DNA of 26,946 nucleotides from CAYJEQ01 sp964369235 (GTDB lineage Bacteria; Bacillota; Clostridia; Oscillospirales; Ruminococcaceae): NCBI GenBank assembly GCA_964369235.1, contig CAYJEQ010000033.1, positions 1-26,946 on the forward strand, given 5' to 3'. The notes under the pieces were generated by a model that was not told where the DNA came from, made no database searches, and was given only the letters and a program-made list of their open reading frames with translations. A program made the translations under genes and the position numbers. Positions 22,283 through 26,946 of the stretch are shown here, piece by piece (position 1 is the stretch's first letter; each line of letters begins with the position of its first letter).

Positions 22283-23035
22283 TTGAAAATATTTAGCCGA
22301 GAGACTCTAAAGATTATAGCTATGGTAGCAATGCTTATTGACCACACCTACCATCACATCGCCCCAGATATGCCTATTCTCAATCAAATAGGAAGGATTG
22401 CCTTTCCTATATTCGCCTATGGTATAGTGGAGGGATTTTACAAAACCCACGACCGAGGCAAACAACTTACCACATTATTTCTCTTTGCACTGGTAAGTGA
22501 GATCCCTTTTAATTATTATATATCCGAGGGAGGCTTAATCTTTCCCCTTTATCAAAATGTTATGTTTAACTTTTTCTTTGGCCTTGTGGCAATTAATCTA
22601 ATGGAAAAAGTTATCCACAACCCTGTGGGGAAACAGGGGAAAAGTTTTGGCAATGGAATTTTAGTAGCTATGGTGGCCTTTGCCTTTATGTTTGTTGCAG
22701 ATTTGACCTTAACGGATTACGGTGATGGTGGGGTGCTAACGGTACTACTTTTTTACACCACCTATAAAATAGTAAATCCCTATAACCGATTTATAATAAA
22801 TCTCGTTGGTATGTACTATATAAATTTTCATATGTTATACAGCAGTAGTATGGATTTTTTTGGACTGGAGATACCAACTCAAGGTTTGGCAGTGTTTGCC
22901 CTTATTCCTATTAGCCTTTATTCAGGGAAAAAATCTCTATCAGGCACTGCTGATAAAGCCTTTAAATATTTTGGCTATATATTCTATCCTGCCCACCTAC
23001 TAATACTTGGATTTATTTATACTATTATAAGGTAA
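22283..23035 (+). CDS. TraX family integral membrane protein
   Basis: About 250 residues with roughly eight hydrophobic segments. The N-terminal KIIAMVAMLIDHTYHH, IGRIAFPIFAYGIVEGFYKT and ALVSEIPFNYY motifs match the TraX family (PF05857), named for the F-plasmid protein that N-acetylates pilin but widespread on Firmicutes chromosomes with unknown substrate. No conjugation or pilin genes are nearby, so a general membrane acyltransferase-like role is only a guess. I chose the TTG at 22283, 12 nt after AAGGGGG; a TTG at 22271 abuts the Shine-Dalgarno. A strong terminator follows. It is the only plus-strand gene in the window. Confidence 0.85.
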   Translation: MKIFSRETLKIIAMVAMLIDHTYHHIAPDMPILNQIGRIAFPIFAYGIVEGFYKTHDRGKQLTTLFLFALVSEIPFNYYISEGGLIFPLYQNVMFNFFFGLVAINLMEKVIHNPVGKQGKSFGNGILVAMVAFAFMFVADLTLTDYGDGGVLTVLLFYTTYKIVNPYNRFIINLVGMYYINFHMLYSSSMDFFGLEIPTQGLAVFALIPISLYSGKKSLSGTADKAFKYFGYIFYPAHLLILGFIYTIIR

Positions 23036-23071
23036 TGGTATATAGTTTTAACTACAACTTATTATATTAAT

Positions 23072-23121
23072 ACTGGGGTATATCCTCTCGCTGATTATGA
23101 GAGAACATACCCCAGTTTTTT
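23072..23121 (+). terminator. Terminator of the TraX-family gene
   Basis: ACTGGGGTAT (23072-23081) pairs with ATACCCCAGT (23107-23116), extended inward by CTCTC/GAGAG, and is followed by six T. Read on the minus strand it could also help to end the convergent RDD gene, whose stop is at 23123, but the T-run there is poor. Confidence 0.9.
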
Positions 23122-23122
23122 A

Positions 23123-23881
23123 TTACATTACACTTGTCACTAACATTGCTAAGTCCAAAATATACCACATTAAACAACCTATGGAAGCTACCCAAAGTAT
23201 AGTTTGTACTATAATAAATAAGAAAATGGATAATCCACCTAGTTCTTCTCCAACAACCATTAGCTTTTTATCGTATTCTGCCCTACCTTTTTTGTTATAC
23301 CCAATCCACCAGATAATCTGTAGTATAAAACTTGCTTCAATTATCCACAGGGCATAACACTGAGCGAAAACCATAAAAGTTCTCACTATACCTTCCTTAA
23401 AGGTAAGGTTTGTCCCATCAGGCTTAGTTACCTTTAATTTTAGGATTTTTTTCCCTAGAGTACAGCCGAATTTAGATATCATAAATCCTTCTGCTAAAAT
23501 TGCACCGGTTAAAAATATAGCCAACAGTCCAAAAGATATAGCAAGAAAAGCCACCAGAGAAAACAGTGTTGGATCCTCACTGTCTAAAACTATTATTAGA
23601 TTAGCTAAAAAGACTTTCATTTGATTGGTAGTTGCCAGATTTATAAATATAAATAAAATCGTTACATATAGTGATTGGTCTAAGGCTCTAGCAAAATATC
23701 TTCTAAAAGCACCAACCTTAACTCCATGAAGAATATTGTTGTTATTGTGGTTACTCTGATTAATATGATCTAAATACTGCTGATACTGGTTATAGTCAAA
23801 GGGCTGTTGTCCAGTGTTATTTTCAGTGGATAAAACAGGCTCTTTGTAGCTGTAGTCATTACTATGTTGATTGTCTTCCAT
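23123..23881 (-). CDS. RDD family membrane protein
   Basis: 252 residues. A hydrophilic, Asn/Gln/Tyr-rich N-terminal tail of about 52 residues precedes the RDD domain: RRYFARALDQ (R65 and D68) at the start of the first membrane helix, TLGKKILKLKV at 141-151 after the second helical pair, and the final conserved aspartate D204 in YDKKLMVV. A further hydrophobic segment at about 214-250 is an extra C-terminal helix pair. RDD proteins are small membrane proteins of mostly unknown function, some linked to transport or Na+/H+ antiport. It converges with the TraX-family gene. Confidence 0.88.
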   Translation of the reverse strand: MEDNQHSNDYSYKEPVLSTENNTGQQPFDYNQYQQYLDHINQSNHNNNNILHGVKVGAFRRYFARALDQSLYVTILFIFINLATTNQMKVFLANLIIVLDSEDPTLFSLVAFLAISFGLLAIFLTGAILAEGFMISKFGCTLGKKILKLKVTKPDGTNLTFKEGIVRTFMVFAQCYALWIIEASFILQIIWWIGYNKKGRAEYDKKLMVVGEELGGLSIFLFIIVQTILWVASIGCLMWYILDLAMLVTSVM

Positions 23882-23920
23882 GATGTCCTAAACCTTTCTT
23901 TACTTTTTACTTTTTAAATA

Positions 23921-23956
23921 TTAGATGGCTACTAGGCGAACCCAATAGCCATCTAA
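23921..23956 (-). terminator. Hairpin between DIP1984 and RDD genes
   Basis: An 11-bp perfect stem TTAGATGGCTA/TAGCCATCTAA with a 14-nt loop. On the minus strand it is followed by ATATTTAAAAAG, so the U-run is weak. It probably ends the DIP1984-family transcript. The rest of the 269-bp gap holds nothing I recognise. Confidence 0.5.
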
Positions 23957-24150
23957 TCCCCAAACCCGACCCTCATTTAACAATTTGCAATTGGTGGTAA
24001 AAATTAATGATAAATATGAAGCTGTAAAAATGATGGGGATAAAATTAAAATTATGCACCCCAATGCTTCCTATTTACTTATAAGTTTTCTAGTTATTCTC
24101 ACTAGGGGAGATCATGCACACCTTGTTAAACTACCACATTAATAAAAAAT

Positions 24151-24603
24151 TTATATTAGTGAGTTAAGCCAGTTAGCTTCCTGTAGTTTACAGTCTAACT
24201 CTCTTAGCTCTTTTGATTTTTTATCTACTTCTTTCTGTAGTTTTTGTATGTCTATTGTAGATAAAACTCTAATTTCTGTATTAGAATATCTATTTATCTT
24301 CTCTCTAGCTGTAGATAGCAAATCTCTTAAAATTGACAGCTCCAGTGTTAAACCATCTTTCTTTGCCATAACAGAGGTTAAACTTTCCCCATCAACTAAG
24401 GTTGCTGCATTAGTGTGGTTGATTTTTTCTATTAAAGAAGTTAGCTCTGCTACTGCATCTTTCAGTTCCATAAGTAGCTCATTGGGGTTTTCGTTATTAT
24501 TGTCCCCTTCCTGTATTTTGGCACTTGCCATTAGACGGGATTTTATCTGTGCAATTCTTCGCTGTAGGTCTGCACGATTAATTAAAGCTTCTGCAATTTT
24601 CAT
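24151..24603 (-). CDS. DIP1984 family protein
   Basis: 150 residues, largely helical and coiled-coil-like. MKIAEALINRADLQRRIAQIK, RLMASAKIQEG and INHTNAATLVDG match the DIP1984 family (named from a Corynebacterium diphtheriae structure; some members are labelled septicolysin-like). The function is not established. No signal peptide or membrane segment. It starts after AAAGGTG, with a promoter candidate at 24653-24681, and appears to be a single-gene unit. Confidence 0.9.
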   Translation of the reverse strand: MKIAEALINRADLQRRIAQIKSRLMASAKIQEGDNNNENPNELLMELKDAVAELTSLIEKINHTNAATLVDGESLTSVMAKKDGLTLELSILRDLLSTAREKINRYSNTEIRVLSTIDIQKLQKEVDKKSKELRELDCKLQEANWLNSLI

Positions 24604-24652
24604 ATGTAAATCACCTTTCTTTATTTTGTTTAGTTAATCACTCATGTTTATC

Positions 24653-24681
24653 ATTCTACACTAAATTATTAAATAATACAA
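24653..24681 (-). promoter_or_regulatory. Promoter candidate of the DIP1984 family gene
   Basis: Minus strand: -35 TTGTAT (24681-24676), 17-bp spacer, -10 TAGAAT (24658-24653), about 50 bp before the start codon. Confidence 0.55.
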
Positions 24682-24739
24682 GTGTCATTAGTTAGATGTA
24701 CATTATTACTGCCAGTTTTATCCTCCATAGTATATAGTT

Positions 24740-25183
24740 TTATGAGGTTATATCAAACATAACTCCATCAACTTTAGGTATATCTTCCCTAACTACACCT
24801 TCAAATTTTATATCATCAATTGAAAACCACATTTCGTATTTATTGTCTGCGGAATTTATTTTTCCTACAAAATAGGTCATTTCATTTCTGTAAAAAGTTA
24901 TTTCAGGCATTTCCTCAGGGAATATAAAGTCCTCTGGTTTTTCATCAAAAAACTCATTTAGAACAATGGAATTATCCTTATATTTCTCCAGTGTCTTTTT
25001 TGCTAGTTGATTGTACAGTTCTTGAGTTTCTTCCCACTGCTCCCCACTTAATGTAGTAAGCCCAGAGTTAATATTTTCTTCTTGGATTATTTCTAACGGA
25101 TCGGGATTATTATGTGAATTACTAGAACCCAAAATCCCGACACTTAAAATTGAAACTGAAATTACATATACAAGTATTCTCAT
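24740..25183 (-). CDS. Exported hypothetical protein
   Basis: 147 residues, not recognised. The N-terminal hydrophobic segment (residues 2-19, ILVYVISVSILSVGILG) with a short basic start looks like a signal peptide or membrane anchor; there is no lipobox cysteine. The mature part is acidic and hydrophilic, with a helical region (EQWEETQELYNQLAKKTLEK) and a C-terminal, probably beta-rich half (EITFYRNEMTYFVGKI, YEMWFSIDDIKFEGVV). A well-formed promoter (25218-25246) and the GGAGGGGG ribosome binding site support a real gene. Function cannot be inferred; the neighbours give no clue. Confidence 0.75.
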   Translation of the reverse strand: MRILVYVISVSILSVGILGSSNSHNNPDPLEIIQEENINSGLTTLSGEQWEETQELYNQLAKKTLEKYKDNSIVLNEFFDEKPEDFIFPEEMPEITFYRNEMTYFVGKINSADNKYEMWFSIDDIKFEGVVREDIPKVDGVMFDITS

Positions 25184-25217
25184 TTTAACCCCCTCCTAAA
25201 ATTATATTCTTAAGGAA

Positions 25218-25246
25218 AGTATAGCACAGGAGAGACCATATTACAA
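25218..25246 (-). promoter_or_regulatory. Promoter of the exported hypothetical protein gene
   Basis: Minus strand: -35 TTGTAA (25246-25241), 17-bp spacer, -10 TATACT (25223-25218) with extended TGC before it. Confidence 0.7.
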
Positions 25247-25276
25247 ATCTATACAATAAAGTATGTATACTGTAAA

Positions 25277-25322
25277 CAAAAATAGGATGTATCCTCTATC
25301 CAAAACAAAGAATACACCCTAT
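25277..25322 (-). terminator. Terminator of azlCD
   Basis: On the minus strand ATAGGGTGTATTC (25322-25310) pairs with GGATACATCCTAT (25294-25282), a 13-bp stem with two wobble pairs, followed by TTTTTG. It lies 15 bp after the azlD stop. Confidence 0.85.
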
Positions 25323-25336
25323 ATGATTTTAATATT

Positions 25337-25666
25337 TTAAAAAAAATTCTGAATAAGCACCATATATACCACAGTACCTACTCCAATGGAAAGGAGGGTA
25401 TTTCTCCATCTTAGATGAAGAAGTGATACAACAATTACCGAGATAATTTCTGCAATACCGTGGGGAGCTGTAATAAAGTCAACTGATTTTAAACAGTAAA
25501 CAACTAGCATTGCAATTATAGCATGGGGAAGGTATTTTCCCAGATAAATAATGTAGTCACTGGTGGTTTTTCCCCCACCGAATATTAAGAAAGGTGCTAT
25601 TCTCAGCCCTGCTGTTACCACACCAACCACTAAAACAATAATTAGTGCTTCTGTATTAGTTAACAT
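25337..25666 (-). CDS. azlD: Branched-chain amino acid exporter small subunit AzlD
   Basis: 109 residues, with about three or four membrane segments. LRIAPFLIFGG near residue 21 and the YLPHAIIAMLVVYCLK segment are typical of AzlD (PF05437). It pairs with AzlC to export branched-chain amino acids or their analogues, such as 4-azaleucine in Bacillus subtilis. The start lies 11 nt inside the end of azlC, so the two are translationally coupled. A terminator follows. Confidence 0.94.
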   Translation of the reverse strand: MLTNTEALIIVLVVGVVTAGLRIAPFLIFGGGKTTSDYIIYLGKYLPHAIIAMLVVYCLKSVDFITAPHGIAEIISVIVVSLLHLRWRNTLLSIGVGTVVYMVLIQNFF

Positions 25667-26378
25667 CTAGCTTCCTCCTTAATATAGAAATCAGCAGTAT
25701 AATTACAATCATAGAACCGATTAGGAAATTTTCGCTACCTAACAGGAATAAGCAAATCCCAGTTGCAGCTAGACCGATAAGTGCTGGACGATGTTCTTTG
25801 GTAGAAAGCCACTGCTCAATAAACATAGTTACAAAAAGTGCAGTCAGTGCAAAGTCAATTCCAGTAGTATCAAAACCGATAACCTCACCTGCTAATGCAC
25901 CAGCAACACAGCCAACTGCCCAGTAAACTTGGTTAAAAAATGTTACCCATAAATAGTATTTGTGGGGATGTATGTCTGGAGTAAGTTTTACCCCAGTAAC
26001 TAATGAGTAGGTTTCATCAGAAAGTCCGATCATTAGGTAGAATTTTTTAAGACCTTTTACATTGTATTTTTCTATTAGAGAAATTCCATAGAAAAGATGT
26101 CTGGCACTTACAAGTAGTGTACTAAGTGCAGCAGTAATAGGTGATGCGGCAGATGCCAGCAGACCTACTGTAAGATACTGCATTGAGCCAGCATAAATTA
26201 CAATGGACATCATAAAAGCCCACAGGTAATTATAACCCTCTGCCTGTAGCATTATCCCAAAACCTATTCCAAGGGGAATATATCCTGTCATTACAGGAAT
26301 GGTATCTACAAAAGCTTTTTTAATATGTGGTTTTTTTGCTGCGGATGCTGTGTCTTCACTTACAACTGCTTCTTTCAT
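25656..26378 (-). CDS. azlC: Branched-chain amino acid exporter large subunit AzlC
   Basis: 240 residues. After a hydrophilic N-terminal tail of about 20 residues come FVDTIPVMTGYIPLGIGFG, the YAGSMQYLTVGLL helix and LLVSARHLFYGISL, all typical of AzlC (PF03591). About seven or eight membrane segments. With AzlD it forms a proton-driven exporter of branched-chain amino acids. In Bacillus subtilis azlCD are repressed by the Lrp-type AzlB; no regulator gene is in this window, but tandem operator-like sites (26582-26619) and an attenuator-like leader (26465-26522) lie upstream. Confidence 0.95.
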   Translation of the reverse strand: MKEAVVSEDTASAAKKPHIKKAFVDTIPVMTGYIPLGIGFGIMLQAEGYNYLWAFMMSIVIYAGSMQYLTVGLLASAASPITAALSTLLVSARHLFYGISLIEKYNVKGLKKFYLMIGLSDETYSLVTGVKLTPDIHPHKYYLWVTFFNQVYWAVGCVAGALAGEVIGFDTTGIDFALTALFVTMFIEQWLSTKEHRPALIGLAATGICLFLLGSENFLIGSMIVIILLISILRRKLDVN

Positions 26379-26464
26379 CTAAATCATCCTTCCATATAGT
26401 TAATTTTGCAAAATGCATACTCCATTAATAGTCTACCTGTTTACCATAGTAAATAGATATGAAA

Positions 26465-26522
26465 AACCCATCCAAAGGTGCATTTACACATTTGAATGGG
26501 TTAATAAATGCACATAAGTGCA
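26465..26522 (-). promoter_or_regulatory. azlCD leader with mutually exclusive hairpins
   Basis: In RNA order: TGCAC (26522-26518), GTGCATTTA (26513-26505), AACCCATTCAAA (26502-26491), TAAATGCAC (26486-26478), TTTGGATGGGTT (26476-26465), then TTTTC. The third and fifth segments make a terminator stem of about 12 bp. The second and fourth form a perfect 9-bp stem that overlaps it topologically. The first can pair with the start of the second (TGCAC-TTAT-GTGCA). This is the layout of a transcription attenuator or riboswitch about 90 nt before azlC. Confidence 0.65.
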
Positions 26523-26581
26523 ATAGTTTATATAAGTATAATTTATTTCAATATAGGTAAAAGTAATTACCCTTACTAATA

Positions 26582-26619
26582 CTTAATACTTTGTATTTAA
26601 CTTAATACTTTGTATTAAG
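26582..26619. promoter_or_regulatory. Tandem 19-bp operator-like sites upstream of azlCD
   Basis: Two direct copies of CTTAATACTTTGTATT with a 19-bp period. The second (26601-26619) is a perfect dyad CTTAATAC-TTT-GTATTAAG; the first is imperfect. Another short dyad, ATAGTA-A-TACTAT, lies at 26622-26634. They sit about 200 bp upstream of azlC, near or above the likely promoter. A dimeric repressor or activator is the simplest reading. Confidence 0.55.
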
Positions 26620-26634
26620 GGATAGTAATACTAT

Positions 26635-26859
26635 TTTACACTAAAATCAGATAATCGTCAAACGGGTGTGCTAATTGGGTAATTAATTATTATACTACTA
26701 TGATAATTTAGTAATTAAGTATGCTAAACACTGCAAAATAAAGGATTACCTAAAGCTATTATTAATGCTGCTGATGGCATATATAGATTAAATCATATAG
26801 GTTTACTGCCCTGTCTAAGGTACCTTATTCATGGGTAAGTAAAGCTCTATCAGGCAAAG
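26635..26859. other. AT-rich spacer, nothing recognised
   Basis: Between the operator-like sites and the 5S terminator I see no tRNA, credible gene or strong repeat. A 35-codon open frame on the plus strand around 26727-26827 lacks a start signal and family resemblance. Confidence 0.5.
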
Positions 26860-26886
26860 AAAAAAACCACTCTTTCGAGTGGTTTT
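26860..26886 (-). terminator. rRNA operon terminator
   Basis: AAAACCACTC-GAAA-GAGTGGTTTT on the minus strand, a 10-bp perfect stem with a GNRA-type loop, runs into a T-run (26866-26860) a few bases after the 5S rRNA end. Confidence 0.93.
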
Positions 26887-26890
26887 GTGT

Positions 26891-26946
26891 CGGCAAAGAC
26901 CTATTTTCCCAGGCAGCTTCCCGCCAAGTATCTTGGGCATAACTGA
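26891..26946 (-). rRNA. rrf: 5S ribosomal RNA, 3' part
   Basis: The minus strand reads CCCAAGATACTTGGCGGGAA, then GCTGCCTGGGAAAATAGGTC and TTTGCCG, the 3' half of bacterial 5S rRNA (loop E/helix IV and the helix I closing strand). The 5' part lies outside the window. It marks the end of an rRNA operon transcribed toward azlC. Confidence 0.93.

Noticed and set aside
23072..26378. Possible novel gene cluster of RDD, DIP1984, exported protein and azlCD
   Set aside because: Each unit has its own promoter or terminator and there is no shared theme; they look like independent single-gene units plus a two-gene exporter operon.
26727..26827. Short plus-strand frame (GLPKAIINAADGIYRLNHIG and onward) as a gene remnant
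   Set aside because: Only about 35 codons, no start codon with a Shine-Dalgarno, and no family that I can name.

Overview
The window looks like a chromosomal segment of a low-to-moderate GC, Gram-positive anaerobe of the Clostridia, most likely Oscillospirales/Ruminococcaceae. This rests on the Firmicutes ribosomal gene order with adk, map and a small KOW-protein gene between secY and infA, a T-box leader in front of alaS, zinc-binding forms of S14, L24 and L36, strong AAGGAGG ribosome binding sites, and intergenic hairpin and heptamer repeats of a kind I associate with that order. The last point is from memory and was not searched.

Layout. (1) 1-1354, minus strand: a phosphoribosyltransferase gene and a HIT-family gene, with a truncated copy of a dispersed repeat at the very start. 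(2) 1355-4385: alaS with a long leader carrying an alanine-type T-box (specifier GCC), its own terminator and a perfect TTGACA-17-TATAAT promoter. (3) 4408-4689: a 73-residue four-cysteine protein gene with its own promoter. (4) 4739-5853: about 1.1 kb without a credible gene. It holds an 876-bp composite element made of two inverted copies of a multi-hairpin repeat, flanked by 7-bp-period arrays. (5) 5854-21902: one unbroken minus-strand S10-spc-alpha ribosomal superoperon of 30 genes, read from rpsJ to rplQ, including secY, adk, map, infA and rpoA. It starts from a promoter with an A/T-rich upstream element and a leader containing an attenuator-like hairpin, and ends at a strong terminator after rplQ. 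Several internal spacers are hairpin-rich and may be control points. (6) 22052-23121, plus strand: a TraX-family membrane protein gene whose leader contains heptamer repeats and a small MITE-like inverted repeat. (7) 23123-25246, minus strand: an RDD membrane protein, a DIP1984-family protein and an unrecognised exported protein. (8) 25277-26634: azlC and azlD, a branched-chain amino acid exporter pair, with a leader that can form mutually exclusive hairpins and a tandem pair of 19-bp operator-like sites upstream. (9) 26860-26946: the terminator and 3' end of a 5S rRNA gene on the minus strand, so an rRNA operon ends here.

Most of the window is ordinary translation machinery. The items most worth a second look are non-coding: the azlCD leader switch, the composite multi-hairpin repeat, the rpsJ leader, and the structured rplW-rplB and rpsQ-rplN spacers. 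I found no defence, secondary-metabolite, phage or CRISPR system.
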